Shown here in pieces: positions 13,401-25,400 of a stretch of 64,000 nucleotides of DNA. The notes beneath the pieces were generated by a model. The model worked only from the letters and a program-made list of their open reading frames with translations. It made no database searches and was not told where the DNA came from. The stretch lies in contig CM023449.1 of assembly GCA_013339765.2 (NCBI GenBank), positions 36,038,353-36,102,352 of the forward strand. The letters run 5' to 3'. A program made the position numbers and the translations under genes. The DNA is from Haemaphysalis longicornis (lineage: Eukaryota > Arthropoda > Arachnida > Ixodida > Ixodidae). Within the stretch, counting starts at the first letter, position 1; every line of letters begins with the position of its first letter.

Positions 13401-16400
13401 ATTTACGTAGTTAACCGCCAGCGCCCGCGTTCATTTGGTTAGGGACGCTCGTTGCGTTGGGTTTTACGATAGTAAGCAAAAAAAAAAAAAAATGGGCAGT
13501 GCAACGTTGGCACGTGCGGGAGGAAAAGCAAGCCCAAAAAGAACAGAACTCCCGCTGGCGCAGTTTCAGGCAGGGGGGCGCGCGAGCACTGCGAAGGCGG
13601 GAAATTTGAATTGCATTGGGTGGTGGTAGCAGTGAGCAGATAACGGTGCTACAGCCCATCTTGGCAAATCGCTGCTCTGCACTTCCGACAACCTTCACAA
13701 TGAGTGGAACGGCTTTAATTTTTTTACTCCGACGCAGTGCTCGAGCTCGCCGTCAAGGTCGGCAAGGAGGGCGTCCTGAACAAGCACTACGTGCGCCTTG
13801 TGCTGCCCAAGAAGGTCGCCCACGTCGAGCCCACGGTCGTCGGTCTGCCCGTCGTGCACACCCTTCTCCACCCCGTGCTCGTCTCCCTCAAGCTCAAGGA
13901 CGTCTCCGTCCAGGCCACCGCCCAGCCCCTGTCGGTGCTGCCCGAAACCCTGACCGTCACCGGAACCGTGCAGCCCTTGTGAGTGGTCCATGTTGACGGC
14001 CGCCTAGGCGTTCAGCTCTGCAAACTTGTCTGTTTCCCTTGTTTTGTCAACCTAATCGACCTAGTGGAGTGGTCGAGTGGGCTCACTTAGTTTTTCGCAC
14101 GGAGTTTTTCTACTTCTAAGATGCGGCACCAACAACATGCTGTACTCAGTTATCTTTGTGGATTTCGAGAACGTTTGCCTACCTCGACACTTTCTTCAGT
14201 GACCAGTGGCAGCTTAGCTGTCCTTGAAAGTGCCTGCTTACCCAAATGGCAACCAATGTCGCAGAAATGTGAAACTGCACCGAACAAACTTGGAAGGGCC
14301 TACAGTTACATCAATGACATGAACATGGGACGGCGTACGCCCCAGGCCTCTGTAATGATGATGATGATGATGTGTGCATTTTACTGGCACAAGGCCGACT
14401 GAGGGCAAAGAGCGCCAAAAGGAAGTCATTTCATTAGAGTGAAATTAAAAGTAAAGCATTTCAGTAAGAACAAACGTGAAGTAAAAGACAACATCACTGA
14501 AGATCACTGGTGTAAAGGGCCAGGTTGTCAATATGCATGATAAGAAATGAGATGTAAAAATATGACGTCGGAGAGGAACTCAAAAACACGTTTCACAAAA
14601 AAAAAAAAAAACATTGGCTCGTCTCCTAAAAAGTACGACGGGTGTTGTGGAATATGCCGTGTGTATAGTTGTGGGAACTGTTTGCGTCGTGTTGTGTCAA
14701 GTGTCTTGCATCGAATAAGTATGTGGATAATGGGTAGACCCTCTCCAGTGGATAGGCCACTGTACAGGCCAGCCCATATATATTATATCTTTGCTTTTTC
14801 TGATGTGGAACAGTTGAGACCGTAGAAGTAAAAGTGAATCCGATAATGCCACATTGCAAAAAAAAAAAACGTAATCCACATGCTTCCTACAATACCGACT
14901 CGAATGTCATAAACTGTAGCTGTCACAGTCAAGAGTTTTGTACTGCGGCCCAGGCGGGCATTCACCATTGCTGAGTTCTCTTGTCCTTCGTTCCACACGC
15001 AGCCTGCTGTCCGTCAAGCAGTCGCGCGTGTTCGTTCCCGTCGAGGTGACCGAGGAGGCCCCCTCCGTCCTGCTCACCAACGTCCACCACCTGCACCTCA
15101 AGGGCCTGCTGTCCCTCGAGTACGACACCAAGGTCCAGAAGAAGGTCAAGGTCAGCGTCAAGCCGTCCTTCGGAAGCGTGCTGCTCAGCGCCGTCTGCAG
15201 CGAGCACGTTCTCGACAAGCACAGCCCCTTCGTCCAGCTCGAGAAGCCCCTGCTCGACGTCAACAAGTGCGTCGAGACCATCGAGAAGCCCTTCGTGGTG
15301 AGCGAAACGAAGCCTTAGAGCACGCGCGTGTAGCATTCCGAGTCTTGAAGTGGACTGGTTGGTGCCCACTTCAAGATTTATCCGACGAAGACTTGCTGTC
15401 GTCTGACTCAAGCTCGCACGACTTCTTCCTTCGCGATGAAGCAGTAGACTCAAACGAATACTGTTAAAGGGACAGACAAACGGTAAGGGGAATGGATACC
15501 CGAAGGCTAAATGTCAGCATATCGCAGTTTCAGTTAAAGGTCGAGAATGAGTTATTGCCTGCTGCAGTGGAAACGGAAGGGCTTTGAGGAAGCAGAAATG
15601 GCACCAAACATTGCAGATATGACAGCTTTGCGAGAGGTATAGCTATATTAAAGGGGCCCATGAAGAGAAAATGCAAGTTTGGTTCATTCAAAAGATTGCC
15701 TCGTTAGAATCATGCTGACACCACTTTTAGCGTAAACTTCGCTCAAATAAGCTGTATAATTAGGAAAAAAGGGAACGGCCATGCGACCCACTAGCTCATT
15801 TCCCGCAACAGAACCTATGATGTCATACCAGCCAACTCTGCGATTGGCGGGGGCCGGAAAAAGCAAACGCAAATTAGACAGAACATAAGCTTGTCGAACG
15901 AGCTATTTGTGCTTAAAGTTAGGGAGCATTCTTTTTATATCGGTAAGAATGGTGGTACAAACAGTGGAAGTTACGAAAGCACATGAAGTACCGATGCGAA
16001 CTGCTGTTGGTACTGCGCGCACTATGCTTGGTTTAGCTGCTCAGCCCTGCGGGGCTTTGGGGTTGTCTCAGACGACACTGGCCCATTGACGCCAGCGATG
16101 GTTTCTTACGTGACCATATTTGTCGAGCGAGCGCCATGTTTCACGAAACGAATATTTTCTCCCGGAGCAAAGAGAAGCCAGGTTTAAAATACAGTCACAA
16201 ACAAACCAAAGGCAGAAAACGGCTTGCCGTGGTGTGGTGGCGCCATCTAGGTTGACTAACAATAAGCAAGTGTCCGCTCCACACCAAATTTAGCTGGAAG
16301 ACCTGTTCTTATGATGTCATTGCAAACGTCGCTCAAACACACGTTTTGGCGCGACAATCAAAATTTTAACTGAAGTTGATTAATTTCACAGGGAATAAAG

Positions 16401-19400
16401 CATCGTTTGATTCCGCGCAAGCGCTGGGGGCACTATAGAACACGAAATCTTTCCCATAAAACAAACTTGTATGTTGTCTTCATGGCTCCTTTAAGGTGGT
16501 GAATAATTTCACAGCGCACTTACCTATTTCCTGTCGTGAGAAATTTGAGATCTGCCTGCGGGGCATGTGTCTGAGCTGCGCTTGTTCTACACTCCTGGGC
16601 GCAGTACCACCGCACCTACGGAGCCAAGGTGTTCAACTTGGAAGTGGACGCCGTGAGCCACGGCCCGTACCCCCCGCTGCCGCTGTACGGCAAGCTGTAC
16701 CAGTACAAGTCTGAGCTCGTCTCCAACCTCGTTAAGTACCTGACCCACATGGGAACCAAGCAGCACGTGCTCAGGCTCAAGGTCCTCCCCACCGTCGAGG
16801 ACCCCGTCACCGAGGTGAGTTGACGCCACTAGTGTCCCTAGGGGTGCGTTCCAATTTACCCTTTAGACGGCGTCCTTGCCGTCGTCGCGGACAGCCCGCC
16901 ATGTTAAGCACCGTTCCAATTCGAACGAAGCAGTCAACGAAGACTGCTTCGAGGAGACGGCATCAAAGTCAGCAACGATGCAGGCTACCTTCCTGTCTAA
17001 ACTAAGTGACACCAGCGCCACATTTTTGCGTATTAATGTTGAAACAAAAGCACTTGTTCTTTTATTGAAATATTTAGTATAATTTACTAGTGGTGAAGAT
17101 GCCTTTATTTAATTTTTAAATCGCGTAATGTTTGTAATAGCAACGGTAATATTAGTTACGAAACCTGCGGCTTGCGTTTTTCAACATGTCTGCTACGAGG
17201 CTGTCGTCTGCGCTGGTGTTGCGTTTGGGACGGCGGCGCCGTTCCAATTTTATTCGTTTAGACGTCTAGTTAGACTGCTTCGTAGGCTGTCTACCAAGCT
17301 GTCCGCTAATTGGAGTGAAGCCTAGATAAGGTATTAGAGTACCGCCACTGAGGCATGCAAGTCAGCAATGGCGGCCATTTTGGTGTTCATCAGTGTTGCC
17401 AGATTGCCGCATCTACGGCCTCGCCGTCAACTTCGGCGGAGTCGTTTGTTGAAAACCCTACCGAGGATGCAGCAAAACGGCTTCTTGGCTTCTTTAACAC
17501 ACTTCTACTGCTGAACTGCCGTTACATGCGTTATCGTTGATTTGCATTCGAAACGACGTCAGTCGCGCGCAGCCGCAGAGCAGGGATAACACGCTAAGTC
17601 TACCACAGTTTACCGACTGAAAATGCAAAACCAACAAAATTTCGACGCCCATGAATCATCGCAGTGTAAACAAATGTCACGTGATGCGAACTGACCAATG
17701 ATCATGGCGGCGGCACGGAATAGTAGGAGAAAAGAGTGCCAATACTCAGTAACTTTATCTAGTGACACTAGATGCTACCATGAAACGAGCGTTGGCCTCT
17801 ATAATTACTCGAGGGACGTCATTTATCAGCCCCTACCAGCGCTTCTACGCCAACCATTACGTGAAGCGTGGGTATTTTAGAGCGAAAGCCCTACTACCGC
17901 CTTGTCTGGCAAAGTCACTCATCGCGTCGCCGTGACCTTGAGCCGCCGAAGCGGCGCAAGGGTGACAGGTGTGATGTCACGCCACGTGATCCGCTGTGGA
18001 GAGGTATCGGAGCTTCACTCGCACGGTGCCTCTCCCCTGCGGTACCACGTGACTAAACGAGGGACTAACGGCTACCTTCATCTAACACTTTGTGCATAGT
18101 CGTTGCAAACTGAGCCAAACAGGCCTTTCGTTCTTGATAACTAGGCTTAGAAATGTTGCACGTGACCCATTTTTCCCCATCGGTTCGGCAGGATATGTAT
18201 TGATTCCTGTTTTCGAACCATCCCTTCAATCAGCCGGTAACGGCCGTGTCGTGCAAAGCCTTAACAACTGCCTTTCTCTACTTACCACCTACCACCTACT
18301 TTATAATTAGAATTACCACCTACTTTAGCGCTACAGGCGTCCTTCTTATGACACGTGTGGAAGTAACACGCCCAGTATTAGCGTTCGTACTTTTTAAGCC
18401 CACCCACGGCCATTATAAATACGCTTGTATTACCAAGTACTTGTGATACACCCCGACGAAACTGTAACGATACTGATGAGCGCTTCACGAGCGGTGATAA
18501 CTTTCAGAGAAGCGCATATTTAAGACCGGAAAATAACGAAAGCTTTTGTTTGCTAGGTACAGCCGCGCCTAGGGCTCAATTGTACGCTCTGCTTGATCAA
18601 CGTTCAAACCTTCGCGCTCGTTTCAACCACCACTCCCGCCTCTTTCTGTCGCAGTACACCGCCACCTTCAAGTACTCCGACAACCTCGACTATCTGATGA
18701 AGACCACCTTGGACAAGGTCTACGTTCCGTACACCCAACATGATTCCAGCGAGGAAGAGTACCGCGAGCAGATGCTCTTCTCCAGGAAGACCGAGCGCAG
18801 GCGCTTTAGGCCCAGCTGGCCCTTCAAGCCTAACCCCAAGTAATCACTTGAAATGCGTCTCCTTTCTTTTAGGTGCGGGGTACCGTAGGACCTCACAATG
18901 TGCGTCCTCGTCCGTGCGCATAGCATTTACAATCGCAAAAAATCACACAGGCACCGGTAGGATTCGAGCCTGTGTCTGGTAGACCGGACAGAGTTAGCGT
19001 CAATCGTCTTACCCATTGGGCTACGACCGTGATTTTTTTTTCTTTATTACGTGGGAGAATACGCTCAGATGTTGCAGTACGAGGAATGCAAGAAAACAAA
19101 AGACGCTGAAGTTATGAGAAGCACATATACCTCAAAATTCAGGCAAACACACACAAGCGTTCAAAAGAGGGAACCAGTCAGGTGGTTGGTCAAGCGAACT
19201 ATACACACTATGTACAAATGCCACAGTTTAGTACCCGAGAGTCAAACGGCTTACTCCTTCGCCTGTAACGGTGCGGAGTTCCTTAGTACCTCCCAATGTC
19301 GGTCCGCGTCCATCCGTAGGCACACCACCATCCCGCGAAAATCAAGCGAAATTCCATTGGAGCCGCGAGTTGCAGTTTCATTTAGGGAATAATCAAGGTG

Positions 19401-22400
19401 CCACTCACGGCTCGAATCGGGCGACGTTCGGGGCGCAAATCGGATGTCACTCGGGGCGCAACTTGGATGTCATTTCGAGTCCCCATACTCCGCACCATCG
19501 CCACCATCCACGGAGATGAGATGCTGCCATTTTTATTCACCGGAGCCAAACAGCAGTTAGTTTTAGTTTTTCCCTGCTGGGATGACCTTGTCTTGATATC
19601 ATCCGGGCAGCCGTCTCTTTGATTTCTCAGCAAGAAATCAACAAGAACGCCCACTTAAAAGCGAACTTCACTCGTCTAACTTGCGGCAACCAACTACTAA
19701 ACGTGTGGAAAAGCATTCAGGTGACAGTCGTAACATTTTGTGGCCCACAAGTAGCTTAAAACTTACGTCAGATATTCTTCGAATTGCTAAAACATTTGCT
19801 TCAAACGTCTTCGACAGAGTGGCATGCACTGACGTGCTATCACAGCAGATTTCGTGGAAGAGTGGGGGCAGTGCGCAATGTTTCTTCTTTTTTGCGTTTC
19901 GCGAGTCGAACATCGTTCCTACACGGTGAAATGGTTGCTTCCCATTCGTTTATCAATGCTTCCGGGGTAGAAGCACGACGAAGCTGGCTCCGTATGAATT
20001 CCAAGTGCGCAGAAAGGCTTGTGTTCCCATCGTGAGCAACATGTTGGCCTTCCGTCGCGTCAGCATCAGGAAATCTGATCGACAAGCATTGGCGTGCGCC
20101 GAAATACCTTACACACGCCATTGAGACCCTCTTCCACGCTTCCATGCTAAGGCAGGCATCCTTCTGACCTCTCTCCTTCTTTTACGCGCACACTACTCCT
20201 ATACACCGGCATTGAACTAGCGTAGTAATCCGACCCCTCCACCAAAACCCGAACCGTACTTTGGAACTACATACGAACGAAATTGAAGTACAACGGGACC
20301 GTCCTTCCCGAAGGTTTACCTCTCAGAAGAATTCCCAGGTACTATTCACTAATGGCGCTAAAAATGCCTTGGGAAGGTTTTCGCTGCAGCCAGGCATGTA
20401 TCGTATTCTGTGACAATACATTTAAATAGGTCCCAATAGCCCGTCCAAATAATTTTATTTATTTTATTTATTAATATGAAGGATGAGAACGAAACCATAC
20501 CACACCATCTCGAACGACCGCTCCCAGCGAAACACTTCCCATAAATTATTGCTTCATAATTTCGACAAACGACCCTGGAACCGTTCACAAAGGTGCCGCT
20601 ACTCTAAACACTGCGGTAGACGGCACATTAAGTATTCCTGGAGCAGTCCTAAAGAAAAACACTCTCAGTGCACCGCTCCGACTTACTTTCGGTATTCCTT
20701 TTACTAACCGCTCTCTTAACCGTGCCTGTTCGGGCGGTGCCTGTAGAGTGAACAAGTATTACAGTTCACTATAGTGCCTGTATGAAAGCCGATATTTTGC
20801 ATCACTGTTGCCATGCTTGTAAAACGTTTCCGCTGTCCTTGACTCGGTGCTTGTTTTTTCTAACCACTCAAAGGAAGGAGGTCACCGAGGAGGTGGAGGA
20901 GCTCGTCCCCGAGTACGTCCCCGAGTACCTTTACGAGTCCTTCAACGGCACCCTGGTCAAGCACTTCCTCAACGTCACCTTCAAGGCCAAGGACGCCGGA
21001 AGCGTGAAGAAATTCGCCAAGGTCGACCTCGCCTACTTCCACACCCTCAACCAGACCGTGTACAAGTACTTCCTGGATGTCAAGACTGAGACTAAGCCCG
21101 TGGTAAGTCGACAGGCGCGGCTACACTCTTGCTTTTTGTGTCGCTACGACAAAACAATGCGGAGCCATTCCGCTCTGTGAAGGCGGTGACCACCGAAGCT
21201 TTCTGCCTCACAACATAGACGCGACACAGAATGTGCGCGAAAGGCATTAGCAAATTTTATTACTCTGGAGAGGGGGTCGCGGTTGTCTCTAAGAAAGAGT
21301 TTTGCGTCTCGGGCACGATACATACCCAAAAATATTGCCGTGGTTGAACGCGGTTAAACCAAGTTTGTCGAATAAAAGGTCGATTTTCGTGCTAGAGCGC
21401 GCAGCGACGCACAACTGCACGGCAATAAAAACACACGCTGCTCGGCGCAGTGACGCTGCGGGACGAACTTGTGGTAAAGTCTGATGTAGCCAGCGCCTTG
21501 TATCATTTTCTGATTTCACGCGCTATTACTGTTCATCTATGCCTCTCTTCGCGACCCTGCCGCTGGAACTAACGAGTGATGAAACGCTTTCACCGAGGAA
21601 GCCGCAGCCGTCGCCACGAATTGGTTCTGTCGGTGGCCGAAGCGTGGCCGGTGGTGCATCCGTCAGCGCGGAGAACGGGGCGCTTGCTTGAAGGTCAGAC
21701 GGACGCTATCAGGCGCTTCATAAGCTTCGCATAAAAGCATTGCTTCGCCCTCGTAAAACAACTTTTTCTTGGCGCTCTTTGCCCTCAGTCGGCCTTGCGC
21801 CATAAAAACCCAATCATCATCATCAGTTTCTATGGCTCTGCAGCCTGGTCGCGCATTGTGGTAAACTTGAGACTGCGCATAAAGCAAGCTTTCCACCCCC
21901 AATAATACTGTGCAAAAATAATATGCGTTCCGCTGAATAACTAGAGCAATCACCACTGAAAGAACTGCGATGCGCCACAAAGCTGCACCCGGTCCGAATG
22001 GTTGAAAGAGAGTATCGTTGTACAGATTAAGCGCTGATGAAGTGCACTTTTCTTGTTACAGGTGTCTGCCTACCTTAACGTGAGCTACCCCGTGCGCCCG
22101 AGCCCCTTCTGGTACATCCCCTCTTACCTGGGCAACGACCTGATGAATGCCACCCTCTACGTTACCTACGGACAGGAGCAGGTTCCTTTCGTCGTCTACG
22201 TAAGTACATCCTTGCGGTCTCGCCCCATCATTCTTTCCGGCTTATTCGCGTGTTTTCGCCAATCCGCATCCTATGGTACATTACGGATATGAAAAGTAGC
22301 ATACCATATTTTCGCGCGTAGAACCGCCCCTGCATATAACCCGCGCCCCCACTTTCCGTCGACTAATAAAAAAATATATCCCGGTGTTTTGCCTGCCTAT

Positions 22401-25400
22401 TTTATACATAAAACAATGGACCAAAGCTACAAATCAGGCAACATTACTCATTAATTTATGCAAAAAAAAGTTACCTAGCTGACTACGTAACTAGAGAACT
22501 TACCGCATACATTTTTTATATTGGTATATTGTTGAGCTGTGTGTGCAAAAATGGGATAACAGTGGCTCAGTTGCTATAACTGCTTTAGGGGCATCACAGC
22601 CCATCGCGCATTGCGGTGAAGCTGCACCAAAGGAAATACCTCGCATATAATCCGCACCTCGATTTCACCCCTAAAATTTTCGCATTTTTGGTACGGGTTA
22701 TACGCGCGACAATACGGTAACTCAAAACTCTGTATTAGGGAGCTATCCGATTAACTATACAAGATTATACAAGAGCGATTATACATATTCGATCATACGA
22801 GAGCGATTTTTCGAGCGTCAACGTTTTTTTTTTCTGTTTAAAATTGGAAGCTTGGTTTAAAATTTGACTTCGCATTATTTGAACCATTGCCGGCCAACCT
22901 TTTGTTGGCACCATTGTCGGCCAACATTGTCGGCACCATTGTCGCCCAACCGCTGACTCGCTATGATCACTCTCCTCTGGGGTGGGAGAGCAGTTCCTCC
23001 GTTGTCTTCTTTTCTCCCATCTTCAATTATCGTCAACAACCTAGCCAGGTCCCTCTTGTGCCCAGAGTAACTCTGCTTGTGCCGTAGGGCAACTCCGTCT
23101 GCCCTTTCGGCCCATGGGTAAATATTGATGGCTAGCGACGAAACTGATGGCTTTGAGCGACGGCTGACGCGTCTTCTCTTCGCAGTACAACGCCACCAAG
23201 ACCGAGGAACAGCTCCTGGGCCTGCACGCGTACGACGAGACCCCTCTGCTGCACTGGTTCGTTCCTCAGTGTCTTGCCGACCAGCACGCCGGCAACACCG
23301 TCAGCTTCGCCTGCTACCTGGCGACCATCTACGACGCCCACCTCAACCGCCAGGTTCTCTCCTTCAAGCTGCCCCAGCAGGTACGACGAGCCCTACCCCT
23401 ACACTCCCCCTTTTCCTCGTTCAAACACGTACGGTCACAATCCCAATTCAAAAAGGATGCACCAGAAGTCGGCCTTTCGTGTCGTCGAAGAGCGCTATGT
23501 CACTAACAAAGGAAATAAGCATACGCGAAGATTATTTGGGCTATTCACCGCGGGTCTATCTCGTCATACGCGGCACGAGATAAAAGGGACAAACAGCCGA
23601 ACCGCACATTAGCCGAACCAGTGAGGAGAACAGTTAACTAAAAGGCCGCAGCTGCGTTACGCCAGCTGTATGCACACAACGCTGAAGCTCCCGTTCACTC
23701 CACGACATCGCGGAGCGAGAGGTCAGCCCGCATTAATTTCATTCCGTGCAGAGCAGTCAACCTGCGTCCTTATGAACACCACGGAGGCTACAGACCTGAT
23801 TAATTTACCGTCCGCCCTTTATCTCAGCCGATCGGCTCATTTATAAACCGGTTATTCCATTGTAGAGGTGCAACGCGCAACGAGCAGTTCACAAACCATT
23901 CCTTCTCTCCCCTTCAGCTGAGCCCCAAGGTCAAGAACTTCGCCCTCAAGGCCCTGTCCCTGCTCAAGTTCAAGCTGTACCCGTACGTGTCCTTCTACGC
24001 CCTGCCTTTGAGCGAGACCGAGGACTACGAGGTGGTGGTCAGGCTGAACAAGACCGAGGTCAACCCCTACACCACCCTGGCCTTCGGCGAGCTCGTCCTC
24101 CCCGGTGAGAAGGTCGTCGTCGACAAGCTCGAGGTGTCCAAGTACGTCGTGCCCAACCTTCTTCTCTCCGCCTTCGACCGCCTCAAGCACTCGCTCCTCG
24201 ACGACTACCCGTACCGTGAGTGCACTTACGCTTTTACCACCTCCCTGTGCCGTCCACATCACCCACGGCTCGTGCTTATATGCGAGGTTATGCGCACGCC
24301 TGCGGTTTGCTTACCGTCCCCTAACCCACTATCCTCCGCCACCAGAGCTTGATTTCGCGCAACAGCACAATGCGCGGAGCAGGAGTTGACTCCTCTACAC
24401 GTACTCTACCTTCTACTCTACGTTTAGTCTGTGTTTACTCTACCTTCTACTCTACGTTTACTCTAAGTTTACTCTATGTTCTACTCTACGTCTACTCTAC
24501 GTTTAATCTACCTTCTACTCTACTCTACTCATCTACCTTCGCCCTATCCTACAACACATTGTCCACAGACTGCCACTCTGTGATTCTGTCATTGTCGTGA
24601 ATGACATTTCATTTAGACTGAATTTGAGAGTTCCACAGATCAGCTTGATTTCGCGCAACAGCACAATACGCTCAGCTTGATTTCGCGCAACAGCGCAATA
24701 CGCGGAGCAGGAGTTGGTGGTGTCGGGGCACCTTGAAAGCGAGAGTATGAAGCTTACTCCTCAACGGTTACTCTACCTTCTACTCTACATTTACTCTAGG
24801 TTTATTCTACCTTCTACCCTACTCTACTCATCAACCTTCGCCCTATCATACAACACATTGTCCACAGACTGCCACTTTGTGATTCTCTCATGCTCATGAA
24901 TGACATTTCATTTAGATTGAATTTGAGAGCTCCACAGGTCAGCCGACCGTACTCCCCACACCTGCTAGGGTTACACCTTCCGGGTACTTCCTCGGCTACG
25001 TCGTAGCTCACCTGTCAAGTAAAATTAAAAAAAAATGTGTGTACTCGGCTTTCGCCAAAAACGCGGGGCTTGACCAAGTAACTAAACAGAAAACCTAGAT
25101 AAGCTAAGAACGGCCATATAATAATGTGAAAAGCTTCACACTAAGTGATGGGAAGTGAGCAGCATCGATTAGAAAATGATCTAGTGAGGACGAGGTTCTG
25201 GCTCAGGCTATAAGGAAGAATTGCATTGCGACCAAAAACAGAATGCAGGAAGATAGCGCCATCAATCGCGTAATTTTCGGACTGAAATCATTCTAAGAAG
25301 TAGGAGCCGATGTTTGCTCGTTCGTACTAGTCGGCGCCCCCTGGCGGCCGCTCAGCTAAATTTCGCTTACACGAGACACTTTCGACTCAATATTGAACAG

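Larger units (their letters stand above)
13738..18839 (+). other. Exons for the lipovitellin beta-sheet region (DUF1943-like) ending at the processing site
   Basis: Four exons, about residues 673-982, change from helical to beta-type sequence with alternating hydrophobics such as VLVSLKLKDVSVQ and KVKVSVKPSF. This is the position and character of the DUF1943 (A/C-sheet) part of lipid transfer proteins. The last exon ends with an acidic stretch (SSEEEYREQ) and then a basic cluster. A TAA directly after the exon end at 18839 is intronic, because CCCAA/GTAATC is a donor and the split AA-G codon is completed by the exon at 20874. Confidence 0.65.

Noticed and set aside
18841..18843. Apparent stop TAA directly after PFKPNPK, suggesting the gene ends here
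   Set aside because: CCCAA/GTAATC is a donor; the phase-2 codon is completed exactly by the exon at 20874, and the vWD domain follows downstream.
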